Shown: piece after piece, positions 54,955-63,412 of the stretch
How the letters are laid out: the number at the start of each line of letters is the position of its first letter
Numbering within the stretch: position 1 is the first letter of the stretch
NCBI RefSeq assembly: GCF_003046545.1
Contig: NZ_QAAA01000002.1
Span: 62,001 to 126,000 of the forward strand
Length of the DNA: 64,000 nucleotides
Reading direction: 5' to 3'
Source: Rhodovulum imhoffii
GTDB taxonomy: Bacteria; Pseudomonadota; Alphaproteobacteria; Rhodobacterales; Rhodobacteraceae
The notes under the pieces: generated by a model
The model's input: only the letters and a program-made list of their open reading frames with translations
What the model was told of the DNA's origin: nothing
Databases searched by the model: none
Program-made: the position numbers and the translations under genes

Positions 54955-56345
54955 GAAAGCGCCTCTTTCAATTCCATCAGGGCCCCGGTTGCCGCACGCG
55001 GCGCCAGCCCCAGAAGCATCATCGCCGGGGCATCGCAGGCCCCGTTCTCAAGCGTCGTCGCCAGCGTTGCCAGCGTCCCCGGCAGAATCCGCTGATCCGG
55101 GCGTGACGCATTCTCCACGACAGTCACGGGCGTCTCGGACGCCGCCCCATGCATCATCAGCCGCCCCTGCAGGAAACGTGCCGCTCGCTTGCCCATGTAG
55201 ATCGCCGCCACGGCGCCAGGACGGGCCAGCGCCCTCCAATCCTGCTCCGCGAAGCCCTGCATGTCATGGGCCGTCAGCAGCCGCAGGGCAGAGTTGCGCC
55301 CCCGTCGGGTCAGGCTTTGCCCGATACCGGCTGCGGCCGCCGAAGCCGCCGTGATTCCGGGCACTACATGCCAGCCGATGCCAGCGGCCTCACAGGCCTC
55401 GATTTCCTCCTCCAGGCGCCCGAAAACGGACGGGTCGCCCGACTTCAGGCGCACAACCAGATCTCCCGCGCCGGCATGTTGCACCATCAGCGCATTGATC
55501 CTGTCCTGGGGCGTGGCGGCGGCAAAGCCACGTTTGCCGACATCGACGATCCGCGCCTCCCGCCGGGCGAGATCGAGAATCGCGGGTGGAACCAGCCGGT
55601 CGTGCAAGACGACGTCAGCCTCATCCAGCGCCCGTCGCGCCGCCAGCGTCAGAAGCTCCGGATCACCGGGGCCGGCGCCCACGAAGGCTACGTGGCCGTC
55701 CCGCTCCTTCTGCGTCATGTGGCGAGAAAGCAAGGAGCGAAGCACCGCCTCTGCCGCTGCCGCCCCTCCCCGACCCAGCGCACGGGGACCTGCAGAAAAG
55801 TAGAACTCCGCCCAGAAATCGCGGCGGCGACGGCCCTGGGGCAGGTGCGCGGCCAGCGGACGAAATGCCTGCCCGATCCGCGCCAGAAGACCAAGGCGAA
55901 CCGGCAGGCGCGCTTCCAGATCCGCCTTGAGGGCCCGGGCCAGAACCGGGGCCGCCCCCTCGGTCCCGATGGCAATGGTGACCGGATCGCGGTCGACGAT
56001 GGCGGGGGTGATGAAATCGCTCCTTCCAAGATCATCGACGACATTCACCGGCACCCCCGCCGCGCGGGCCAGCCGGACGACGGACGCGGTCTCTTCGTCT
56101 TCCCCGGTGGCGGCATAAACAAGGGCCGCGCCGGGAAGGTCCCCGGCACAGAGCGATCTCCGCGTCAGGCAGATACGGCCCGATGCCGCGAGGGCCTCCA
56201 GCTCGGCCGCGGGGGAACGGGCAAACACGTGCAGACACGCCTCGGTCCTGAGCAGGACACGCAGCTTGGAAAGGGCAATCTCTCCGCCTCCCACGATCAC
56301 GACAGGGCGGTCGGACAGGGACAGGAAGATCGGAAAATATTTCAT
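54951..56345 (-). CDS. cysG: Siroheme synthase CysG (methyltransferase/dehydrogenase/ferrochelatase)
   Basis: 464 aa bifunctional protein. Residues 1-200 are precorrin-2 dehydrogenase/sirohydrochlorin ferrochelatase (MKYFPIFLSLSDRPVVIVGG, VVDDLGRSDFITPAIVDRD). Residues 218-460 are uroporphyrinogen-III C-methyltransferase (VAFVGAGPGDPELLTLAA, VRLKSGDPSVFGRLEEEIE, VVPGITAASAAAAG, VTVVENASRPDQR). It supplies siroheme to CysI. ATG 56345 with GGGAG 8 bases upstream is chosen. It is the first gene of the cysG-DUF2849-cysI-cysH operon. Precorrin-2 is also a precursor of cobalamin. Confidence 0.94.
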   Translation of the reverse strand: MKYFPIFLSLSDRPVVIVGGGEIALSKLRVLLRTEACLHVFARSPAAELEALAASGRICLTRRSLCAGDLPGAALVYAATGEDEETASVVRLARAAGVPVNVVDDLGRSDFITPAIVDRDPVTIAIGTEGAAPVLARALKADLEARLPVRLGLLARIGQAFRPLAAHLPQGRRRRDFWAEFYFSAGPRALGRGGAAAAEAVLRSLLSRHMTQKERDGHVAFVGAGPGDPELLTLAARRALDEADVVLHDRLVPPAILDLARREARIVDVGKRGFAAATPQDRINALMVQHAGAGDLVVRLKSGDPSVFGRLEEEIEACEAAGIGWHVVPGITAASAAAAGIGQSLTRRGRNSALRLLTAHDMQGFAEQDWRALARPGAVAAIYMGKRAARFLQGRLMMHGAASETPVTVVENASRPDQRILPGTLATLATTLENGACDAPAMMLLGLAPRAATGALMELKEALS

Positions 56346-56369
56346 GGCGGGCTCCCAACTCCCCACCAA

Positions 56370-56497
56370 TATGGAATATTCTCCCTATGCTTTGCTATAC
56401 GCTTGGCGCAATAAACATTTTTGTTCCGATTTTTTGGCCTATAAGGAATTTTCACCTGAATCTTCCGAAAATGGCGGGCCGGCCGAATGCCCCACCC
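56370..56497. promoter_or_regulatory. Presumed promoter region of the cys operon
   Basis: 128 bases between cysG and the DUF882 terminator, AT-richer than the surroundings (GGAATATTCTCC, GCTATACGCTT, AAACATTTTTGTTCC). It must drive the minus-strand cysG operon. A short palindrome-like AATATT lies at 56374-56380. No regulator site can be assigned. Confidence 0.4.
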
Positions 56498-56532
56498 ACC
56501 GAAAACGAAAACGGCGGCCCGAAGGCCGCCAT
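56498..56532 (-). terminator. Terminator after the DUF882 gene
   Basis: On the minus strand a perfect 7-bp stem GGCGGCC/GGCCGCC around a TTCG tetraloop (56513-56530) is followed by GTTTTCGTTTTCGG. Good intrinsic terminator. Confidence 0.82.
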
Positions 56533-56547
56533 TACGTTTGCGGTTTT

Positions 56548-57069
56548 TCAGCCCCGCCAGTCGCGCCGGGGGCCGGTATCGACATGAACAAAGTTGCGGC
56601 GTGGGTACCAGCCAACCCCCCCCGCACCTTCGGAGCGCGCCAATTTGCACAGGAGAGAAGAGGAAACGCCTTCGACCCGGATGTCGAGCGCCTGTCCCTT
56701 CATGTGAAAACTGCTTGAGGCACCGCGCACCGACCGGTTTGTTCGGGGCGTCCGGTAGGCAGAGGTGATCTGAACCGGCCGGTCCGGGATACGGGCATTG
56801 ATGCGTCCGACAAGATCTAGAAGCTCCGCGTCCATTTCGCGGGCCTTGTCCACACGCAGGTCCCGCAGCATCCAGTAGACTTTTGTCAGCGCCTCCTTGT
56901 CGAGCCGGTGGCTGAACAACCCGCGGCGCACCAGCGTGCCTTGGAAGGACTCCCCCGTGCGGGGACGGATCAAGCGGAGTTCGCGGTCCGAAATCGCAAG
57001 CGCGGGGGCTGGCAGCGCGCATACCGAAACAGCCCCAAGACCACATAGGGCCTGACGTCTCGTCAGCAT
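56548..57069 (-). CDS. Tat-exported DUF882 (YcbK-like M15-type peptidase) protein
   Basis: About 173 aa from ATG 57069, with GAGG 5 bases upstream (the tandem ATG at 57072 is too close). The N-terminus MLTRRQALCGLGAVSVCALP carries a twin-arginine signal (TRRQAL), then an AxA cleavage site (PALA). The mature part has the M15-like zinc motifs: SAYRTPRTN, SSFHMKGQALDIRV (HxxxxxxD) and GVGWYPRRNFVHVDTG. It probably acts on peptidoglycan in the periplasm. It is divergent from the Mrp operon. Confidence 0.88.
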   Translation of the reverse strand: MLTRRQALCGLGAVSVCALPAPALAISDRELRLIRPRTGESFQGTLVRRGLFSHRLDKEALTKVYWMLRDLRVDKAREMDAELLDLVGRINARIPDRPVQITSAYRTPRTNRSVRGASSSFHMKGQALDIRVEGVSSSLLCKLARSEGAGGVGWYPRRNFVHVDTGPRRDWRG

Positions 57070-57195
57070 CATGTCCTCTGTCTGCTGATTCCGTGACTTC
57101 CCAAGGCGTTTAAAGAGCCCGCCGGGCACTGTAAACATCCGGTTCTCCGAACTTCGTATCATATGCCCCCCATCGGCAAAAATCCGCACATCCAC

Positions 57196-57440
57196 GGGGC
57201 CTGCGTACCCGCCCCGGCGGATTTAGAGAAAAATCCTTACCGGAAAACAAACGCCCCCGCAGAGGCACAAGATTGCGGTATTACCAGGTTTTCGACAGGT
57301 TTCTTTCAAAAACTGGCGCTTCACGCCTTGGCTAAGCCTGCGTGGTCGCATACCTAAAAACCAATCGAACCGGGCAGCAGCGTTTTCGCGCCCTCTTGGG
57401 CCGCACCCGGAACAAGGCAGGCAAAGGGTACAGGGGGTTC
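57196..57440. promoter_or_regulatory. Divergent region between the DUF882 gene and the Mrp operon
   Basis: 245 bases without a credible gene; it should carry promoters for both directions. The segment 57290-57350 is AT-richer. The Mrp start has CAGGGGG immediately upstream of ATG 57441. Confidence 0.45.
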
Positions 57441-60299
57441 ATGGAAAACGCGGGTGTATTTCTGCCGGTCATCGCGGCCTTACCGTTTCTGGGAGCTCTT
57501 CTGCCGGGGATAATGATACAGGCCGGGCGCAATGCCAGCGCCGCCTTTGCCGCTGCGCCGACCCTTCTTGCCTTCATCATGCTGATCATCTGCACCCCCT
57601 CCGTTCTGCGCGGTGAGGTGTTGCAGTTTCAGTTCGAGTGGCTTCCCGCCCTCGGGCTGAACGTGAATTTCATGCTGGACGGGCTGGGGCTTCTGTTCGC
57701 GGGGCTCATCCTGGGTATCGGGCTGCTTATCACGCTTTACGCACGTTTCTACCTTTCGCGCGAAGACCCGATGGGTCAGTTCTATACCTACCTGCTGCTT
57801 TTCCAGGGCGCGATGACAGGCATCGTCCTGTCGGACAACATCCTGCTTTTGTTGATTTTCTGGGAACTGACATCGCTCTCCTCCTTTCTGCTGATCGGCT
57901 ACTGGAAGCATTTGCCCGAAGGGCGTCAGGGCGCGCGAATGGCACTGACCGTGACCGGGATGGGCGGGCTGGCGATGATCGCCGGGATGCTGATCCTGGG
58001 CGATATTGCAGGCAGCTATGACCTGAGCGTGATCCTGACCCGGAAAGAGGCGATTCAGTCCAGCCCGCTATACTTGCCCGCGCTGCTGCTGATTCTCATG
58101 GGGTGTTTCACGAAATCGGCGCAGTTCCCGTTCCATTTCTGGCTGCCCCACGCGATGGCGGCGCCCACGCCGGTGTCGGCCTACCTGCACTCGGCCACGA
58201 TGGTGAAGGCCGGGTTGTTTCTGATGGCACGGATGTGGCCGGTGCTGTCCGGCACGCCGGAGTGGTTCTATATCGTATCCACGACCGGGCTGATAACGAT
58301 GGTTCTGGCTGCGGTGATCGCGCTTTTCAAGGATGACCTCAAGGCGCTTTTGGCCTTCTCAACGGTCAGCCACCTTGGGCTGGTGACGATGCTGCTGGGC
58401 CTTGGCACCAACATAGCGGCGGTCGCGGCAGTGTTTCACATTCTCAATCACGCGACGTTCAAGGCCGCGTTGTTCATGACCGCGGGAATTATAGACCACG
58501 AGGCCCATACAAGAGACATCAAACGCCTTGGCGGCCTGCGCCATCTGATGCCGGTAACGTTCGTCATCGCCACGCTGGGGGCCCTGTCGATGGCGGGCTT
58601 CCCGCTGCTCAGCGGGTTCCTCTCAAAAGAGATGATGCTGGAACAGACCGTCCATACGGTCTGGGCCGGGCCGGACTACGCCGTTCCGATTCTCGCCACT
58701 CTGGGGGCGCTGTTCTCGGCGGCCTATTCGCTGCGCTACATATTTCACGTCTTTGGGGGGGAGGTGCGCGACGATTACCCCTCCAAACCGCATGACCCTG
58801 CTTTCGGCATGTGGGCTGGGCCCGCATTGCTTATTGCGATTGCGATCCTGATCGGAATTTTGCCAGCCGTGGCGGAGCCGCTGGTGAAAATTTCCGCCTA
58901 CGCCGTGACCGGGGGGAATCTGCCTTATTTTCATCTCAAGATCTGGCATGGCCTGACACCGGCGCTGTTCATGTCGGTCATCGCGCTGACCGGTGGCGCG
59001 GGGCTGCTGGTGCTGCATCGTCCGCTGGAACGCGTCTGGAACGCCGTCCCCCGCCCCGAGGCCAAGGTCATCTTCGACGCGCTTGTTGGGGCCGCTACCA
59101 AAGCGGCACATTGGCTGACAGACACGCTGCACAACGGGCGCATGTCCCGCTATGCCTTCGTCTTCGCGCTGACGGTTCTGGGTGCGGGAGCGTTCGCGTG
59201 GCTGGGCGGAGAAATCGGGCCGCGGACCCGCGCGCTACAACCCGCCCCGCTGGCTGTCCTGGTGGGGTGGATACTGCTGGTCACCTGCACCACGGTCATG
59301 GTCAGCTACCACCGCCACCGTTTCCTCGCGCTGGTGCTGATGGGAGTGATCGGGCTGACCGTATCGCTCGGCTTCGTGTATCTTTCCGCACCGGATCTGG
59401 CGCTGACGCAGATCTCGGTGGAAGTGGTCACCATCATCTTGCTGCTTCTGGCCCTGAATTTCCTGCCCAAACGCACCCCCGTGGACAGCAGCCTTGCCCG
59501 CCGGGTGCGGGACGGCGCGCTGGCGATCACCGGCGGGCTTGCCGTGGCGGGGCTGAGCTTTGCCATGCTGACGCGGGATTTCGCGCTGCCCACGATCTCG
59601 GATTACCACCTCGTCAATTCCTACAAGGGCGGCGGAGGCACAAATGTCGTCAACGTGATCCTGGTGGACTTCCGTGGCTTCGATACGTTTGGGGAAATCA
59701 TCGTTCTGGGCATCGCCGCGCTGGTGATCTTTGCGCTGACGCGGTCGGTGCTGGATGGGCCGGGCGGACGCTGGCTGGCCGGCTGGGGGCCCGACGCCGA
59801 CGAGGCGGGTGACCGCCACCCGGTGATGATGGTTATCGCCACCCGCGTGATGATGCCCATTGCCCTGATGGTGGGGGCCTACATCTTCCTGCGCGGGCAC
59901 AACATGCCGGGCGGCGGGTTCATCGCCGGTCTGATCGTGGCGATCGCGCTGGTGATGCAGTATATGGCGTCTGGCTTTGCCTGGGCAGAGGCGCGCCAGC
60001 GTATCCGCTACCACGCGATGATCGCCACCGGCGTGCTCATCGCCAGCGCCACGGGGGTCGGTGCGTGGTTCAACGGACGCCCCTTCCTGACCAGCGATTT
60101 CGGCTATGTCACCCTCCCCCCGCTGGAGAAATTCGAACTGGCCACCGCGATGCTGTTCGACACCGGCGTGTTCCTGACCGTCGTCGGAGCGGTAATGCTG
60201 GCACTTGACAGCCTGTCCCGCATGGCCCGCCGCGCAGGAGAGACGGTGAACATCCACCCGATGGACATCAACCTTGGCCGCAACGGAAAGAAGGACTGA
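57441..60299 (+). CDS. mrpA: Mrp/Pha cation:proton antiporter, fused subunit A/B
   Basis: 952 aa. Residues 1-500 match the NuoL-like MrpA core: LLLIFWELTSLSSFLLIGYW with the conserved Glu, then KSAQFPFHFWLPHAMAAPTP with Lys and HFWLPHA. The MrpA C-terminal part includes LALTQISVEVVTIILLLLAL. The final 130 residues (RVMMPIALMVGAYIFLRGHN, MPGGGFIAGLIVAIAL) are MrpB, fused as in rhizobial/rhodobacterial PhaAB. It exchanges Na+ or K+ for H+ across the inner membrane. ATG 57441 is chosen by its ribosome binding site. The operon continues C-D-E-F-G. Confidence 0.93.
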   Translation: MENAGVFLPVIAALPFLGALLPGIMIQAGRNASAAFAAAPTLLAFIMLIICTPSVLRGEVLQFQFEWLPALGLNVNFMLDGLGLLFAGLILGIGLLITLYARFYLSREDPMGQFYTYLLLFQGAMTGIVLSDNILLLLIFWELTSLSSFLLIGYWKHLPEGRQGARMALTVTGMGGLAMIAGMLILGDIAGSYDLSVILTRKEAIQSSPLYLPALLLILMGCFTKSAQFPFHFWLPHAMAAPTPVSAYLHSATMVKAGLFLMARMWPVLSGTPEWFYIVSTTGLITMVLAAVIALFKDDLKALLAFSTVSHLGLVTMLLGLGTNIAAVAAVFHILNHATFKAALFMTAGIIDHEAHTRDIKRLGGLRHLMPVTFVIATLGALSMAGFPLLSGFLSKEMMLEQTVHTVWAGPDYAVPILATLGALFSAAYSLRYIFHVFGGEVRDDYPSKPHDPAFGMWAGPALLIAIAILIGILPAVAEPLVKISAYAVTGGNLPYFHLKIWHGLTPALFMSVIALTGGAGLLVLHRPLERVWNAVPRPEAKVIFDALVGAATKAAHWLTDTLHNGRMSRYAFVFALTVLGAGAFAWLGGEIGPRTRALQPAPLAVLVGWILLVTCTTVMVSYHRHRFLALVLMGVIGLTVSLGFVYLSAPDLALTQISVEVVTIILLLLALNFLPKRTPVDSSLARRVRDGALAITGGLAVAGLSFAMLTRDFALPTISDYHLVNSYKGGGGTNVVNVILVDFRGFDTFGEIIVLGIAALVIFALTRSVLDGPGGRWLAGWGPDADEAGDRHPVMMVIATRVMMPIALMVGAYIFLRGHNMPGGGFIAGLIVAIALVMQYMASGFAWAEARQRIRYHAMIATGVLIASATGVGAWFNGRPFLTSDFGYVTLPPLEKFELATAMLFDTGVFLTVVGAVMLALDSLSRMARRAGETVNIHPMDINLGRNGKKD

Positions 60300-60301
60300 C
60301 C

Positions 60302-60652
60302 ATGGAACTTCTGTTCGCAAGCGCCGTTGGCATCCTGACCGCGGCGGGCCTGTATCTGGTGATGCGGCAGAGGACATTCCCGGTGATCCTGGGAATCTCG
60401 CTGCTTTCCTACGCGGTAAACCTGTTCCTGTTCGCCAGCGGGCGGCTGGCGGTCAACATGCCGCCGGTCCTTCTCAAGGGGGTGGAAGACTTCACCGATC
60501 CGCTGCCACAGGCGCTGGTGCTGACAGCGATCGTGATTTCCTTCGGGATGACCGCGGTTGTCGTGATGCTGTCGCTGGGGGCGTATCTTTCCGCCCGCAG
60601 TGACCGCATCGACCTGAACGATACAGAAAAGACAGGGGACACCCGCCAATGA
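60302..60652 (+). CDS. mrpC: Mrp antiporter subunit C
   Basis: 116 aa, NuoK-like, with three membrane helices (2-22, 28-48 and 72-98). The motif PLPQALVLTAIVISFGMTAV is diagnostic for MrpC. It starts 2 bases after mrpA with GGA upstream and overlaps mrpD by ATGA. Confidence 0.93.
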   Translation: MELLFASAVGILTAAGLYLVMRQRTFPVILGISLLSYAVNLFLFASGRLAVNMPPVLLKGVEDFTDPLPQALVLTAIVISFGMTAVVVMLSLGAYLSARSDRIDLNDTEKTGDTRQ

Positions 60653-62166
60653 ACCACTGGATCATCGCCCCTGTCATCGTACCGGCACTGATCGCCGCGC
60701 TGATCGTGTTGTCGATGCGAAACCAGTTGATGTTGCAGCGGATATTTTCGGCATTCAGCACAGCGTTGCTTCTGGCCATCTCGCTGGGGCTGGCGTGGCA
60801 GGCCGCGGACGGAACGATCACATCGTATGAGTTGGGCAACTGGCCCGCACCATTCGGGATCGTGCTGGTGCTGGACCGGCTTTCGGCGCTGATGGCGGTT
60901 CTGACATCGGTCCTGGCCCTGCCGGTGCTTCTCTACGCGATCGGCAGCGAGTGGGACAGCCGGGGCACCCATTTCCACGCCCTGTTCCAATTCCAGTTGA
61001 TGGGCATTTTCGGTGCTTTCCTGACTGGCGACGCCTTCAACCTGTTCGTTTTCTTCGAGGTTCTTCTCATCGCGTCTTACGGGCTGATGATCCATGGCGG
61101 CGGCACCCGGCGGCTGCGGGCCGGGGTGCAATACGTGGTGTTCAACCTGTTGGGCTCGACACTGTTCCTTTTTGCACTGGGGACGCTCTACGCCGTAACC
61201 GGCACACTCAACATGGCCGACATGGCCGCGCGCGTCGCGGAGATCCCCGCCGCGGAAAGCGCCATGCTGCGGGTCGGCGCGGTGCTTCTTTTGCTGGTAT
61301 TCGCCATCAAGGCGGCGCTTTTGCCACTGCATTTCTGGCTGCCGGCCACCTATGCCGAGGCCCCCGCCCCCATCGCGGCGCTGTTTGCCATCATGACGAA
61401 GGTCGGGGCCTATGCCATCCTGCGGATGCACACGCTCGTATTCGGGCCGGAGATCGACATCACCGCCGATATCATCGGTCAGCTGGTGCTGGGCGCGGGG
61501 CTGATCACCCTTGCGATCGGGATGGTCGGCATCCTCGGGGCCACCGGCCTGGGGCGGATGGCTGCCTTCGCGGTGATCGGCTCCATGGGCACGCTGATGG
61601 TTGGCATGGCTGGATTCACGGAGCAGACGACCTCTGCAACGCTGTATTATCTCGTTCATTCGACACTGGCGGGGGCGGCCATGTTCCTTGTGGTGGACCT
61701 CGTGCGGGAGCGGCGCGCCGATGACGGGCTGCACCCGGGTCCGGCAATGGGACAACATGGCCTGGTAACGGCCCTGTTCTTCGGAGCGGCCATAGCCGTC
61801 GCGGGGATGCCCCCCCTGTCGGGCTTCATCGGCAAGCTGCTGATCCTTGACGCGGTGCGCGATCTCCCCGAGGTTTGGGCGATATGGAGCGTCATCCTCG
61901 TGACATCCCTGATTGCCATCGTCGGACTTGCGCGGGCGGGCAGCGTGGTGTTCTGGAAAACCGAGACCGGCCCGACCGGGCGGCGCCTGCGTGCACGCCA
62001 ACAGCCGAAGCTGCCGCTGGTCGTAACCTGTGGCATGATGGGAACGGTCGCGCTTCTGGCCGTATTTGCCGGCCCGATGAGCGCCTATCTCGACGCCACG
62101 GCGCAGCAGTTGTTCGACCGGGAGGCCTATATCTCGGCCGTGCTGCCAGAAGGAGGCCAGCCATGA
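60649..62166 (+). CDS. mrpD: Mrp antiporter subunit D
   Basis: 505 aa NuoN/M-like proton-pumping-type subunit with about 14 hydrophobic segments. The conserved Glu is in NLFVFFEVLLIASYGLM, and the Lys-containing helix is VFAIKAALLPLHFWLPATY followed by AEAPAPIAALF. ATGA overlaps occur at both ends. It forms the antiporter core with MrpA. Confidence 0.93.
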   Translation: MNHWIIAPVIVPALIAALIVLSMRNQLMLQRIFSAFSTALLLAISLGLAWQAADGTITSYELGNWPAPFGIVLVLDRLSALMAVLTSVLALPVLLYAIGSEWDSRGTHFHALFQFQLMGIFGAFLTGDAFNLFVFFEVLLIASYGLMIHGGGTRRLRAGVQYVVFNLLGSTLFLFALGTLYAVTGTLNMADMAARVAEIPAAESAMLRVGAVLLLLVFAIKAALLPLHFWLPATYAEAPAPIAALFAIMTKVGAYAILRMHTLVFGPEIDITADIIGQLVLGAGLITLAIGMVGILGATGLGRMAAFAVIGSMGTLMVGMAGFTEQTTSATLYYLVHSTLAGAAMFLVVDLVRERRADDGLHPGPAMGQHGLVTALFFGAAIAVAGMPPLSGFIGKLLILDAVRDLPEVWAIWSVILVTSLIAIVGLARAGSVVFWKTETGPTGRRLRARQQPKLPLVVTCGMMGTVALLAVFAGPMSAYLDATAQQLFDREAYISAVLPEGGQP

Positions 62167-62654
62167 TCCGCCGCCTGCTCCCCCACCCTTACCTGACACT
62201 TCTGCTGGTGATCGTCTGGCAGATGCTGGTAAACGACGTTTCGCCGGGCAGCCTGACGCTGGGCCTGATCCTGGGGCTGATCATCCCGATCATCACCGCA
62301 CCTTACTGGCCCAACCGCCCGGCGCTTCGCAACCTGCCAATGCTGGCAAGCTACTGCCTGATCGTGCTGTGGGACATCGTGGTGGCCAATGTCACGGTTG
62401 CGCGCATCATACTGTTCAAGCGTAACGAAGACATGCACCCCAACTGGGTCGCCATCCCGCTGGACCTGCGCACACCCGAGGCCATCACCATGCTTGCGGG
62501 GACAATTACGATGACGCCAGGCACGGTTTCGGCCGATCTGTCCGCCGATGGGCGTAGCCTGCTGGTACATTGCCTTGACGCACCCGATCCGGACGCGGTG
62601 CGTGCGGAAATCAAGCACCGCTACGAACGCCGGCTGAAGGAGATATTCGAATGA
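62163..62654 (+). CDS. mrpE: Mrp antiporter subunit E
   Basis: 163 aa with two N-terminal membrane helices and a cytoplasmic C-terminal domain. LWDIVVANVTVARIILF and ITMLAGTITMTPGTVSADLS are MrpE signatures. The start at 62163 is set by ATGA overlap with mrpD; an open frame extends further upstream inside mrpD but is not native. Confidence 0.92.
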   Translation: MIRRLLPHPYLTLLLVIVWQMLVNDVSPGSLTLGLILGLIIPIITAPYWPNRPALRNLPMLASYCLIVLWDIVVANVTVARIILFKRNEDMHPNWVAIPLDLRTPEAITMLAGTITMTPGTVSADLSADGRSLLVHCLDAPDPDAVRAEIKHRYERRLKEIFE

Positions 62655-62920
62655 TCGAATACGCGCTTTATTTTGCCATCGGCTGCTTCGCAGTGGCGCT
62701 GATGCTCAATCTCTACCGCATCGTGAACGCGCCGGTCCTGGGGGACCGCATTCTGGCGCTGGACACGATGGTCATCAACGCGATTGCATTGCTCAGCCTG
62801 TTCGGGGTGCTCAAGCAGACGTCGATCTATTTCGAGGCGTCGATGATCTTCGCCATGACCGGCTTTGTCTCGACCGTTTCCTACACGCGCTTCATGCTGC
62901 GCGGCGACATTATCGAGTGA
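62651..62920 (+). CDS. mrpF: Mrp antiporter subunit F
   Basis: 89 aa with three membrane helices. RIVNAPVLGDRILALDTMVI is the family motif (R-x-GP-x-x-DR-x-x-ALD). It overlaps mrpE by ATGA. Confidence 0.92.
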   Translation: MIEYALYFAIGCFAVALMLNLYRIVNAPVLGDRILALDTMVINAIALLSLFGVLKQTSIYFEASMIFAMTGFVSTVSYTRFMLRGDIIE

Positions 62921-62927
62921 GGGGGCC

Positions 62928-63317
62928 ATGGACCTGATCGCAGACCTGCTGATTTCCTTCTCCCTGATCGTTGCCGGGGTCTTCGGGCTTGTCGGCTCCT
63001 TTGGGCTGATAAAACTGCGCGACCCCATGTCGCGCCTGCATGGGCCGACCAAAGCCACAACCCTGGGCGTGGGCGGGGCGCTGGTTGCCTCAGTGCTGTA
63101 TTTCCTTCTGGTCATGAAGGATTTCAGCTTTCACGAGCTTCTGATCACGCTTTTCCTGTTCATGACCGCACCGATTACCGCCCATTTCATCGCCAAGATG
63201 CATATCCACCGCAACGAGCGGCGCGATACCCTGCCGGCAACCGGCACGGACCGCCCCTGGGCCACCTTCGAAAGCGATACGGAGCGCGCCCGCGCCGAAG
63301 CCCGCCGCCAGGGGTAA
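62928..63317 (+). CDS. mrpG: Mrp antiporter subunit G
   Basis: 129 aa with three membrane helices and a charged C-terminal tail (SDTERARAEARRQG). FGLIKLRDPMSRLHGPTKAT is the MrpG signature. ATG 62928 with GGGGG upstream, 7 bases after mrpF. Last gene of the operon. Confidence 0.92.
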   Translation: MDLIADLLISFSLIVAGVFGLVGSFGLIKLRDPMSRLHGPTKATTLGVGGALVASVLYFLLVMKDFSFHELLITLFLFMTAPITAHFIAKMHIHRNERRDTLPATGTDRPWATFESDTERARAEARRQG

Positions 63318-63388
63318 GCTTTTAGCTTGTCAGCACACGACCCGCATCCTAGAGTGCGCGTCCTGACGTCTGTCGTGATCGGTTTGAC

Positions 63389-63412
63389 GGTTGATTTGAG
63401 CGGTTGATTTGA
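63389..63412 (+). repeat. Tandem 13-base-period direct repeat at the mlaE start
   Basis: GGTTGATTTGA occurs at 63389-63399 and again at 63402-63412. The second copy supplies the TTG start of the permease gene; the first copy supplies the in-frame TGA just upstream. Confidence 0.75.

Noticed and set aside
60409-62199. 596-codon minus-strand frame opposite mrpD
   Set aside because: Composition (His, Gln, Arg) is that of a shadow of a hydrophobic protein; mrpC, mrpD and mrpE are certain on the plus strand.
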